A DNA stretch of 16,996 bases from the NCBI GenBank assembly GCA_030019105.1, contig JASEGY010000030.1, positions 1 to 16,996 on the forward strand. Direction: 5' to 3'. The notes beneath the pieces are model-generated. The model saw only the letters and a program-made list of their open reading frames with translations. It made no database searches and had not been told where the DNA came from. Shown piece by piece: positions 15,001 to 16,996 of this stretch. How positions within the stretch are numbered: the stretch's first letter is position 1; every line of letters begins with the position of its first letter. This DNA comes from a bacterium (GTDB lineage Bacteria; UBA9089; JASEGY01). Made by a program: the position numbers and the translations under genes.

Positions 15001-16664
15001 CGGTGAGTTCCAACGAGGCCAAGGCTGAAGTCGAGGTCATCTATTCCAGGCTTTCTATAGCCAAGTCTGTGGCCAGCGTAGAGCGAGCGCCGCTTAAGGT
15101 TCTTATCCTGCGGGGAGTACTCTTTGATACGGCTAAAGCCACTTTGCGACCGGAGGCATTTCCTGCCCTGGCTGAGGCCGCCGAAACCCTGCGGGCCTAC
15201 GCGGATCGCAAAGTGCGAATCGAGGGCCATACCGATATTCGGCCCATCCGGACTGAGGAGTTCCCGTCCAACCAGGAACTGTCCGAGGCCAGGGCAGCCG
15301 CGGTGCTCAATTACTTAGTTAAGGAAGAGGGCATTGATCGAGCCGGGTTGACCTCGGCCGGTTATGGCCCGGATCGGCCGGTGTTCCCCAATGATACCTT
15401 AGAGAATATGCAGTTCAACCGCCGTACCGAGATCATCATCCTCGACGAATACGTAGAAGGCAAAGAACCTGAATCCGCAATCCCGGGTACCCCCGAAGTG
15501 GGTGTGCAATCCGCAATCCAGGAGGTTCAGTCTGGCAGCAAAGTCACTTACCAGGTAGAAGTAAAATACACCGGGCTCGGTTCAGTATCCGATCTGATGA
15601 TCGAGGACATCCTGCCGGCCAGATTAAAATATCTGCCCCAGAGCAGCCGGATAGACGGCAAACCTGTCCATGACCCGGAGATAGCAGATGGCAGACTTAT
15701 CTGGAAGGATATTACTTCCTACTTCTCACTTCCCACTTCCTACTTGATTTACCAGGCAGCGGTTGTTGGCGGTGAAGGCGAAGAGCTGACCAACCAGGCC
15801 TGGGTAATGGCCTATCGCGACCCGGCTAAGACAGTCAAGATCGAGGCTGGTCCGGCTAAATCAACGGTCAAGATTGAAGGGGCAAAGATAGAGATGCGAA
15901 GGGGGATCAAGAAGATCGAGCGAAGGCCATTGCGGGTCATTAGCCTGGGGGGAGTGCTCTTTGACACGGCCAGGGCCACCTTGCGGCCGGAGGCATTCCC
16001 TGTCCTGGCTGAGGCAGCCCGGGCCATTCGGGAAGAAGCCGGCCGGCTGATCCGAATCGAAGGCCACACTGACAACCGGCCTATCCATACTTCCCAATTC
16101 CCCTCCAATCAGGAATTATCTGAGGCCAGGGCAGCCTCTGTCCTCCACTGGCTGGCTGAACAGGAAGGCATCGAAAGAGAGAGAATGACCTCGGCCGGCT
16201 TCGGCTCTGACCGTCCGGTAGTTCCCAACGATACCCCTGAGAATCTCCAGAAGAACCGCCGGGTAGAGATCATCATCACAGCCGATTTCCTCCCAGGCCA
16301 GGAGCGGGAAGAAGACCTGCGCCAGGGCGACAGGATCACCTATCAGATAGCCGTCGAATACCCCGGCACAAAACCGCTTTCTGAGATAAAGCTAATGGAT
16401 ATCCTGCCTTCCGGCCTGACCTATCTATTAGGGACAAGTAACTTAGACGGATCAGCCGTGCCGGATCCTCAAGGAGAAGAGGAATTAACCTGGGAGATCG
16501 GAAATAAGGAGGGTAGTTTTAGCCTTACCCTGGGCTATCAGGCTGAGGTAAAAACATCTGCTATTTCTTTAACAGCGATTAAAGCGGGCGAATCAAAACT
16601 AACGGCGAGGACAAAGGAAGGAAAATCACTGGAGGCTACACCAAAAAAGACCAGGGTAAGATAG
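1..16664 (+). CDS. Giant DUF11-repeat surface protein with two nested OmpA/MotB-like peptidoglycan-binding domains (5' partial)
   Basis: One uninterrupted frame runs from the left edge (first full codon at 3) to TAG at 16662-16664, giving 5,553 visible residues. The true start lies upstream: codons before the GTG at 54 already encode a repeat end identical to that at 381-431. In order, the protein holds the tail of one DUF11 repeat, 35 full DUF11 repeats (135-13943), an SdrD_B/Cna_B-like domain (13944-14228), two more DUF11 repeats, and two DUF11 repeats each split by an OmpA-type domain. The recurrent DUF11 signature is I-x-[IVL]-x-K near the start, then [PG]-G-[ED]-x-[IV]-x-Y, N-x-G and P-x-G-L-x-Y. 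Cysteine is rare. No beta-barrel, LPXTG motif, C-terminal transmembrane helix or type IX sorting domain is visible; the protein ends in basic residues. DUF11 proteins are generally surface or secreted, and OmpA-type domains bind peptidoglycan. I infer a wall-anchored rod-like adhesin or surface fibre. The ligand and the export route are unknown. Confidence 0.93.
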   Translation, partial: RAQTYLKNGTTLLNTAAVTSVDSDAGSHSDTDSDTLTVVEPYAAIQVDKVADAGTITAGEEESYHITVTNYGNAGLGTVTLVDTLDTTGLVYVEAEPAWTASSDTQCTWTIGYLAPGEAYEIRLTVRAQTYLKNGTTLLNTAAVTSVDSDAEVHSDRDADTLTVTEPYSAINIQKTASHGKIETNREESYTITVENIGRQPLTNVVVTDTIPTGLNYISSDPVGDTSALPIIRWTSTEIPVLASLMPGQSIEMRLTVHADPDLTDGALITNLVDVTSLDEQSDTIADAAEAVIEVVEPMASIDVEKTAVTGMIIPGEQVTYTITVLNDGSQNLTDVTVIDTLPAGLTYYSTTFDSDTVTHPAGLIWQIAGLPIGAYEEIRLTVNSDSDVAAYGGTTTPTNLVVAVGTDESGDIQTDTATETLPLKIKRASINIEKSAVQGVAVIGEEVSYILTITNNGDQVLSGVEMTDTFSRGLSFGEANYDPAVVTFIGATNDTAAANTCAFRMADSFRPGDIEEIRLTFTINEDPTQVDDPVVNLVTITSLDESAGIVTDNAGETVGLTIPKPSIQVEKTATESVVPLGKTITYILTIINDGSQKLTNLTVVDTIPRGLYHRTSTYDEVVFDTFIQTATTLQWESPPGYEFVPGTIHEIEAIFDIDKNPNEVGDTPTQTVMNAVTVSGYDQANDLQEDTDRLTLVLGIPQPTIDVQKVASQSEIVLGEPVTYTLTVSNIGGQEIRDLVIYEDVPPGLTFLSAQFDANNLDFNDSAANPIWTLDSVNSDTVFMPGEKEEIRLTYRASKNINDYANPNTVENTAWATGYDQADILRADTDTEVLPLVVSKAALDIEKVAAQSLVVPGELVTYILTVTNNGEQDMTNVVITEPSLISQGLRFVSSEFDSNNLAYDGLVNGNYQWHVIGNFEAHEIETIRLTFEASSDYDLVPVEVINIASVTGVDESGNNVFDNDRESLPRKVKGAGFDIEKVASAGVIVPGEQITYTLIITNIGDQKLTQVVVTEPIPAGLTYHSSSYNPTVSETRSAAQITYTVAELPVGGFEQIRITFNTSANTNDYRLQNGLVVNSATGTGLDEGGNSITGGSALEELPLQPKKAGFDLEKIANAGVIVPGEGISYTLVVTNTGRQTLTEVTITDLIPSGLTFHSASHDLSISRTVTTDQVVFTIFELAPDAFGNIRLTFNTDPDVGTYRLVDPSEDSVVNTITGTALDESGNSVAGDPATEALQLQVKSAGFDLEKMATTGVIVPGDPISYLIVVTNTGKQNLTNVVVHEPIPAGLSYQSASYDASVAETVLPDKVIFTIAKLPMLAFEEMRVTFGTDSNINNYGLANPATDYVINAVTGTGLDESGNIVTGDKAQESLRLQTKGAGFEIENVATSGKIIPGEPITYIITVTNTGDQALHDLVITEPIADGLIYSSSTFDSSVSEQVTTKNIIYTIKDLPVGGFEQIRLTFDSEANVNLFNLLNPATNPVISRVTGTGLDESNQKVSGGIGLEELLLAIKRGSVDIAAKATSNTIVTGGTVDYLITVKNTGNQKLSGVVIRQVIPPGLTYDDKASFYDSNKIKLVSVSEDKVIWKMKDGVILEPGELEQLRAGFAASSSEDDFELTMPDHDVVSTVSVTSIDESGLAVTDQVSESLSLKEAKAAINIEKMAAQGEAYVGGEVTYSLTVTNIGDQPLHEVKVSETAPPGLTYEASKYDSANVNFTGTTESPKWSITGNFNPGEIEDIRVTFRIDPDPTKVADPISNTASVTSLDESNDVIADADEESLPVKIPKVAVDITNTALDEAVYPGEEISYLIQVTNTGKQVLTDVIISEPVPPGLSYVSSSFDKDKLVFVGTPEAPAWQVIAPLEPQDLEEIRVVYLADTNPDNITDPIEITARVTAVDQAGNEVTDQQTETLPLNVPEPSIQVTKTSPQSAVVAGQEVVYFLTVRNDGNQDLTGINISDRIPEGLTYVSSEFEEDVVSFTGPEANPDWQAEPAWRAEPAWRIDSLAPGEVHAIKLVLLADSNATLIDDPVINGVEVTALDQAGQAITDSARTSLPLQVPASSIRIRKLAAQGVVIPGEEVIYLIMGANDGNQQLHEVVITEDVPVGLTYLESSFDSEKIEFTGTADAPSWRLKEIFGIGGSEQIRVRFMADANSKNIPDPVTNHVQVRAKDESEIEISDLADESLPLQAEESRIDVELVSTQGVIIPGEPITYLITVINNGDQALSEVQVTPDIPAGLTYQSSQFDETVSRGLINQTPTFTIPDLPIGGYEEIRITLTTDPNVDTYTSDPVIIAVTATGVDEAGDSVSDTTEAGLPLQIKRANIDLEKTATESLIIPGEYISYILTITNNGNQELTDVMVTEEVPAGLTYLDSQFDKIHVIELGNMQWSIASPSQARLFKPGEVETIRVRFLASSNPALISDPVENIATVTARDESRREVQDSDDELVPLKATLSKLEVWKTATTGVLIPGEPITYLLTVLNAGDQELHNLTVVEDIPPGLSYLRSGFGPGTTQPDPAIPAYRIDRLSVGSSQKIWITFNTDPNTNNYASDPVLNTVTASGTDDAGEVITASGIEELPLQVKRARIDIEKVATTGAIKTGSPITYLLTIINNGNQDITDVVITEDVPLGLTYAASHYGSNVTFTGTAGFPKWTIASPNQARLFEVGRIEQIRVTFETDINRNHYAPDAEGRVLNTVWVTGLDESGEQVGDLSTERLPLQVPRAAIDLEKTATGMATPGRYLAYTLTVTNIGIQALSPVTVTDRLPGSLTYLSSDPLVISISRDPGTGLTTLIWKFRQGAKITGLMPGESKEISLIARVDSNLALGETIENVADVTGIDEQGQPVTDQDDARSEAYTAMLDLRKTADLSSAKPGDVITYTLLYANKGDIVATDVMILDQVPAGTSYLPGTITGKGAYEEGKNLVSWHIGNLEPGESGVATYRLVVNPGLVDGDKIPNTATIYSNETEAEESNEVIIPITTIGLNIQKQVDKSVATAGDILTYTLRYWNDSQNTLTGVTVADVIPARTVYLPGSATGAGSYNPGKATLTWYIGDLGPGRLGEVRYQVTIRSDARDGDWITNTALISSIESGGQQSNEVVTSITAPEEGGLWINKAVSAETAEVGDEITYQLNLGNPSRIPEEDVVVTDQVPAGLEYISGSAGHGGIFNPNTRIITWNLKTLWSEGSETISYRARVGAGLAGQIVRNTAELSSRHVVSVLTNEVQTYIYPEEVGLIDVDKRSSTGSVEPGGVISYSILYRNLGRSSVNNLVITDPLTDQVTYLTDSASAGGLYDPSTRTIKWEFPAVAGGESGLVSFQVRVNKDVPPGTIIGNEVKVEADELDKPVIDGVGVGVSLAELRIRKDVDKDKVGPGEELRYTLFYWSSGNTPLTGVTITDAVPDYTTFNWVDEQGVYDKATNTITWSVGGLTPGGFGDVSFGAVVNTEVPNGTWILNTARIESDQTEPEESNKVVTTFIPPELPGIYLEKAVDKSLAQEGEVLTYTLTYTNSARSAPETNVVITDKLPDLVEYMTGTVTGGGRYDPASRTLSWPIGTVWAGQRSSVSCQARVVEGSAGHIIPNDARITGDNTLPEVSNTVFTTVGRLNVAELNINKTADVGAVEFGDTITYSISYRNVGNSPTTQTILVDTPPECTEYIPGTASGNGSYDPTSNLITWERGTLEPGQGGVVTYQVRVVCELTAGQLIQGEATLDSLETDPVSADAVVAYSRIKLKKQVNKSEAVPGEEIAYTIHYWNSGSAFLTDLVITDTLPDRTSLVEVGEDGGYDPKAGLVTWSIDELGPGGYGMVTLKVRIDKGLSGGLPIINTAQIGAPAIDLPVIGQATSVTVIAAEKPQPFILKEVNTEFASPGDVLTYTLNYRNFSRASETGVVITDKLPPEVTYLPGSATGEQGSRGAGEQRFTYENNTLRWEIGLLPGDARDSVSYQVKVKAGTLGKTIRNVASLEGRAGLAGEAIGTVISNEVRTYSQGLVDLAIDKIVDVSTVELGDTVTYTIFYGNTGNAGATEVALVDEIPDGLTYVPGSASSGGIHGVSPGAIAAKYKYARYQGAVAPVLAYHAPEKEENEAILWEVGKLAPGEGGSFIYQAVVTKDLTARGEVKEPATIYSLETEPKQDEEPIVFSALKLWKKVDKTQAAPGEELTYRIHFQNRGASKLTGVVLIDTVPGGYVIYQESDPAGSYDSRTGVLSWSLGDLQPGEYDFVTFKATIKEGVAEGTKITNQARITTPDLDQSLFAKAVAVTTITAPLPQIGIWIKKQVDKSEIAPGNVLTYILNYGNAGRSPRLAVVITDQLPYRTEFITESDPAAVYESVSQTLRWNLGTLTPQSQGSLSYQVRVKEAVPNNEVIINDALIQSQTTIPQRSNEVRTIVRYPGIEISKGVYPDGAYLGDIVDYTVTIKNKRAGDAFSCVVEDAMTPGLTYKPATTTLQIGDGRITDFVDPQGENPYRWNLGMIKGYSTVTLRYKVLVTAEAPESVDTNTVTIIGKDISENTIYDQATADLLVIKPRLTIKKSASRPSAKLGDVVTYTIEINNISAREIKEVEVVDEVPPGFTVLRETIEPEPANEKSPFIWKLGDLVANSRKTIIYQIVIGTNAVAGLNENLASVRGRDLLGGEVTAGPVIAPVNVAAEVLPGRILGCVFLDCNGDGRPDTGTKGVSGVTITLDDGRSAVTGSAGCATFTSEYGDHAVILDERTLPKGFVLTKEGDYSRFVYVLEGGEARVNFGVCGSLSLGLSKEGGRDKVKPDETITYTIKIKNRSDADCFDIQVTDQLPQGFVYQPGTTTINGKTVPDPEEGLWKIEGLEAHRNIELTYQVKATWEAVSKINVNTAALTARDELGTRISAGPVEAEMELLVPMPAMVITKTVGYYPPYKADKVKAAPGDIVEYTLTIKNEGDGGRAGLAAAANSVLIDTSANGFEYQPGTTTIDDVSGTDPVVDSVLTFNLGTLHEESTRIVKYRMKIGAQAKEGLNQNAAVVKGEYGRGRPVSSNEAKAEVEVIYSRLSIAKSVASVERAPLKVLILRGVLFDTAKATLRPEAFPALAEAAETLRAYADRKVRIEGHTDIRPIRTEEFPSNQELSEARAAAVLNYLVKEEGIDRAGLTSAGYGPDRPVFPNDTLENMQFNRRTEIIILDEYVEGKEPESAIPGTPEVGVQSAIQEVQSGSKVTYQVEVKYTGLGSVSDLMIEDILPARLKYLPQSSRIDGKPVHDPEIADGRLIWKDITSYFSLPTSYLIYQAAVVGGEGEELTNQAWVMAYRDPAKTVKIEAGPAKSTVKIEGAKIEMRRGIKKIERRPLRVISLGGVLFDTARATLRPEAFPVLAEAARAIREEAGRLIRIEGHTDNRPIHTSQFPSNQELSEARAASVLHWLAEQEGIERERMTSAGFGSDRPVVPNDTPENLQKNRRVEIIITADFLPGQEREEDLRQGDRITYQIAVEYPGTKPLSEIKLMDILPSGLTYLLGTSNLDGSAVPDPQGEEELTWEIGNKEGSFSLTLGYQAEVKTSAISLTAIKAGESKLTARTKEGKSLEATPKKTRVR
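379..433. repeat. 55-bp direct repeat, copy 2
   Basis: Partner of 1-55. It encodes the end of R1 (RAQTYLKNGTTLLNTAA). Most neighbouring units differ at many silent sites, so this block was copied or converted more recently than the others. Confidence 0.95.
5973..6008. repeat. Perfect 18-bp tandem duplication in R15
   Basis: The unit gccgagccggcctggcgg occurs twice head to tail (5973-5990 and 5991-6008), encoding AEPAWR twice. R15 is 12 residues longer here than R14, which is exactly two units. A degenerate relative precedes it (ccggactggcag), and a 14/15 match encoding AEPAW lies at 285-299 in R1. Confidence 0.95.
6585..8177 (+). repeat. Two-domain super-repeat R17-R18 / R19-R20
   Basis: R17 resembles R19 (Y[TA]SDPV, TA[TS]G.D[ED]AG, LPLQ[IV]KRA). 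R18 resembles R20, and these two alone share IASP-x-QARLF before the PGE/VGR turn. The two units are 6585-7373 (789 nt) and 7374-8177 (804 nt), which suggests duplication of a domain pair. Confidence 0.65.
6754..6781. repeat. Perfect 28-bp palindrome in R17
   Basis: The arm gtaggggtttgatt (6754-6767) is followed directly, with no loop, by its exact reverse complement (6768-6781). It is translated as part of SRGLINQTPT. Sibling repeats R8 and R11 have the same protein length here but unrelated sequence, so the palindrome replaces residues and adds none. Domain homology does not explain it. Confidence 0.97.
11719..11750. repeat. 16-bp tandem repeat in R30
   Basis: Two copies of gcaggggagcagagg, each with one preceding base (11719-11734 and 11735-11750), differ only at that first base. 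Because 16 is not a multiple of 3, the copies are read in different frames, as EQGSR and then AGEQR. The loop between YLPGSATG and the W strand is eight residues longer than in R23 or R27. Confidence 0.9.
11885..11904. repeat. Dispersed 20-mer, copy in R30
   Basis: The 20-mer gggccgagccggcctggcgg recurs here, identical to 5989-6008 and 14735-14754. Here it is read as GRAGLA, a different frame from the AEPAWR copies. R30 is about six residues longer than R33 at this point. Confidence 0.93.
12138..12245. other. Insertion of about 30 codons in R31
   Basis: R31 has 49 residues between the Tyr of YVPGSAS and the Trp of LWEVG, where siblings have 19. The whole repeat is 450 nt against 360 for its class partner R28, a 90-nt excess. 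The extra segment is rich in Ala, Tyr and Lys (AAKYKYARYQGAV) and includes a 12-bp palindrome, gccagtactggc, at 12203-12214. No domain is recognised. Confidence 0.75.
13167..13943 (+). repeat. DUF11 block C, repeats R34-R35
   Basis: These two repeats (starts 13167 and 13566) share K-x-[AP]-TTT-like or EPEPA text before the W-x-LG strand and end with xGKD/xGRD followed by TA-rich strands. They resemble R36-R39 more than the preceding block, so a subtype switch occurs at 13167. They immediately precede the SdrD_B-like domain. Confidence 0.75.
13944..14228 (+). other. SdrD_B/Cna_B-like domain with Ca-binding-type loop
   Basis: This 95-residue segment does not fit the DUF11 pattern. It begins GRILGCVFLDCNGDGRPD and continues KGVSGVTITLDDG, the arrangement of SdrD_B domains (G.V..D.N.DG..D..E.G..GV.VTL.D). 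The DxNxDGxxD loop at 13971-13997 would be the calcium site by family analogy. The second half, including GCATF and VNFGV, fits the later strands. Four cysteines (codons at 13959, 13974, and within GCATF and FGVCG) are striking in a protein otherwise poor in cysteine, so disulfides are possible. It sits between R35 and R36 and may act as a rigidifying spacer before the anchor region. Confidence 0.75.
14639..14662. repeat. 24-bp hairpin-plus-tail element in R37
   Basis: The arms ggtgggt (14639-14645) and acccacc (14650-14656) flank a 4-nt loop and are followed by ctacaa. On the minus strand it reads ttgtagggtgggt, loop, then the other arm. It encodes the core of GYYPPYK. R37 has eight residues (24 nt) more than R35 and R36 between the strand-A Lys and the next Tyr, matching the element's length. 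Confidence 0.75.
14735..14754. repeat. Dispersed 20-mer, copy in R37
   Basis: Identical to the copies at 5989-6008 and 11885-11904, read as GRAGLA and followed by three further gcg codons (AAA). R37 is about six residues longer than R36 in this loop. Confidence 0.93.
15093..15443 (+). other. OmpA/MotB-type peptidoglycan-binding domain, copy 1
   Basis: This is an OmpA_C-like domain of about 117 residues, with GVLFDTAKATLRPEA, EGHTDIRPI, FPSNQELSEARAAAVLNYL, SAGYGPDRPVFPNDT and a final NRRTEIII strand. The residues that hold diaminopimelate in this family are present: the Asp of GHTD (codon 15234) and the Arg of EARA (codon 15291). The FPSN loop and the PNDTxEN ending are closer to MotB-type domains than to the short TDxxG form of outer-membrane porins. 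It should bind peptidoglycan and so anchor the protein to the wall. Confidence 0.92.
15472..15519. repeat. 12-bp direct repeat aatccgcaatcc in the OmpA1-DUF11 linker
   Basis: Copies at 15472-15483 and 15508-15519 are 36 nt apart. Each is itself 1.7 turns of the heptamer aatccgc. They encode SAI twice in the linker that makes R38 longer than R39. Confidence 0.8.
15714..15746. repeat. Heptanucleotide tandem repeat in R38
   Basis: Four full units and a partial one, acttcct, acttctc, acttccc, acttcct, acttg, run from 15714 to 15746. The 7-bp period shifts frame at each unit, giving TSYFSLPTSYL. Protein length here is close to that of R39, so it substitutes for sequence and adds almost none. Confidence 0.9.
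15888..16664 (+). other. R39: terminal DUF11 repeat split by a second OmpA-like domain
   Basis: IEMRRGIKKIE starts the repeat at 15888. The OmpA-like domain follows at 15930, and the DUF11 fold resumes at DLRQGDRITYQIAVEYPG (16314 onward). It ends with GYQAEVK and a lysine/arginine-rich tail before the stop. There is no further sorting signal after it. Confidence 0.8.
15930..16277 (+). other. OmpA/MotB-type peptidoglycan-binding domain, copy 2
   Basis: This aligns without gaps to copy 1 over 116 residues; I count 81 identities (about 70%). It contains GVLFDTARATLRPEA, EGHTDNRPI, FPSNQELSEARAASVL, SAGFGSDRPVVPNDTPEN and NRRVEIII. The ligand-binding Asp (codon 16071) and Arg (codon 16128) are conserved with the same 19-residue spacing as in copy 1, so both copies look functional. 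Confidence 0.92.
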
Positions 16665-16691
16665 TTACCATAAGGGAAGATAGGTGGTCTG

Positions 16692-16996
16692 TTAAGCACT
16701 TTCTACGGCAACGTCTGCTATTTTCTTGCGGAGAATAAAGAGAAAGCCAAGTGGTTCAGTAATCTGAATATTATTGTATCTACCACCTAAAGTGTCAAAG
16801 TGAGAATCATAAGTAATAAGATAATCAGCTCTTCCTGTTACTGCAGAAGCTAAGACTGTATCATCGTCAGGGTCTGCTGTAATGACAGGACAAATATCCC
16901 CGGATGTGAGAATAACTTCTTGTCCAAGAGTAAGAATGTGAGCTATAGTGGTTAAGAAAAAGATTTTGGGGTTGGCTATCCTTTGGAGTTCAGGCT
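16692..16996 (-). CDS. PIN-domain (VapC-like/COG1569-type) putative RNase toxin, C-terminal part
   Basis: Reading the minus strand from the right edge, an open frame of 100 codons ends at TAA (complement of 16692-16694). It has no start codon because the gene continues past the window, so a start-based ORF search misses it. The fragment contains PDDDTVLASAV, then ADYLITYDSHF, then a strand plus ITEPLGFL. This matches the C-terminal half of PIN_3/COG1569 proteins, usually written as DPDD..FLe.A..a.aDYivtgD..l followed by I.tP.eFL. PIN domains are Mg-dependent RNases of toxin-antitoxin modules. The acidic residues of the PDDD and TYDSHF segments would be two of the metal ligands; the N-terminal ligand is not visible. 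A cognate antitoxin, if present, would probably lie to the right, outside the window. The gene converges on the giant gene with 27 bases between the stop codons, and its sequence is visibly more A+T-rich than its neighbour. The fold is fairly certain; toxin activity is inferred. Confidence 0.8.
   Translation of the reverse strand, partial: PELQRIANPKIFFLTTIAHILTLGQEVILTSGDICPVITADPDDDTVLASAVTGRADYLITYDSHFDTLGGRYNNIQITEPLGFLFILRKKIADVAVESA

Larger units (their letters stand above)
14238..15050 (+). repeat. DUF11 block C, repeats R36-R37
   Basis: Repeats start at 14238 and 14622. Both have YQPGTTTI after the central strands. R37 is about 14 residues longer than R36. Eight extra residues (GYYPPYKA) lie in the loop between the first two strands, and six lie in a GRAGLA segment. 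Both extras coincide with repetitive DNA described separately. Confidence 0.8.
15051..15887 (+). other. R38: DUF11 repeat split by an OmpA-like domain
   Basis: The first DUF11 strand (LSIAKSVASVE, from 15051) is separated from the second (QSGSKVTYQVEVKYTG, from 15528) by the OmpA-like domain and a 28-residue linker. After that the repeat continues normally with ILPARLKYLP and a W strand. Homology with R39 in order and junction sequence (VE-RAPLKV versus IE-RRPLRV) shows the nested arrangement was duplicated as a unit. Confidence 0.8.

Noticed and set aside
15124..15318. 64-codon plus-strand open frame in another phase
   Set aside because: It overlaps OmpA copy 1, whose motifs are clear in the main frame; it is a high-GC shadow.
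1..16664. CRISPR or non-coding tandem array
   Set aside because: The periodicity is that of about 120-140-residue protein domains with diverged DNA; there are no short identical repeats with unique spacers.
1..16664. Pseudogene or chimeric assembly
   Set aside because: No stop or frameshift in over 16.6 kb, and motifs are preserved in every repeat; the frame is clearly under selection, though repeat collapse in assembly cannot be excluded.
16643..16669. Possible terminator for the minus-strand gene: stem ggtaa/ttacc around the giant gene's stop, with an A6 run (T6 on minus) nearby
   Set aside because: The stem is only 5 bp and the T-run is six bases away from it, too weak to call.
16681..16789. 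8-bp inverted repeat taggtggt / accaccta
   Set aside because: Short, widely spaced and inside PIN coding sequence; expected by chance.

Overview
The window is almost entirely one giant protein-coding gene, open at the left edge and ending with TAG at 16662-16664 (at least 5,553 codons visible). It is followed after 27 bases by the 3' part of a convergent minus-strand PIN-domain gene that runs off the right edge. No promoter, RNA gene, CRISPR array, insertion sequence or convincing terminator is visible.

The giant product is a surface-type repeat protein. I can delimit 39 complete DUF11 (TIGR01451-like, Ig-like beta-sandwich) repeats plus the tail of one more at the left edge. They form three families in order: R1-R21 (135-8579, about 390-425 nt each); R22-R33 (8580-13166, about 360-380 nt each), arranged as four copies of a three-domain super-unit of about 1.1-1.2 kb; and R34-R39 (13167 to the end), in which one SdrD_B/Cna_B-like domain with a Ca-binding-type loop (13944-14228) separates R35 from R36. 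The last two DUF11 repeats each carry a MotB/OmpA-type peptidoglycan-binding domain inserted at the same internal loop (15093-15443 and 15930-16277). The natural reading is a very long rod anchored to the cell wall by its C-terminal part. The N-terminus, with its signal peptide and any distal binding domain, is outside the window.

The most unusual feature is at the DNA level. Several short repetitive or palindromic sequences sit inside the reading frame, mostly in predicted loops and without breaking it. They are a perfect 28-bp palindrome (6754-6781), an 18-20 bp unit found at three loci in two different reading frames that adds about six codons per copy, a 16-bp tandem repeat, a 7-bp tandem repeat, a 24-bp hairpin-tail element, and an unexplained 30-codon insertion. 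They look like dispersed mini-elements that have colonised the gene, comparable in principle to Rickettsia palindromic elements or cyanobacterial heptanucleotide repeats.

The peptidoglycan-binding domains point to a bacterium, most likely with a diderm (Gram-negative type) envelope. Base composition is moderate and no taxonomic marker gene is present. A giant DUF11 gene, short dispersed repeats and a PIN-family toxin-like neighbour would fit an uncultivated, repeat-rich lineage, but the taxonomy cannot be fixed from this window.
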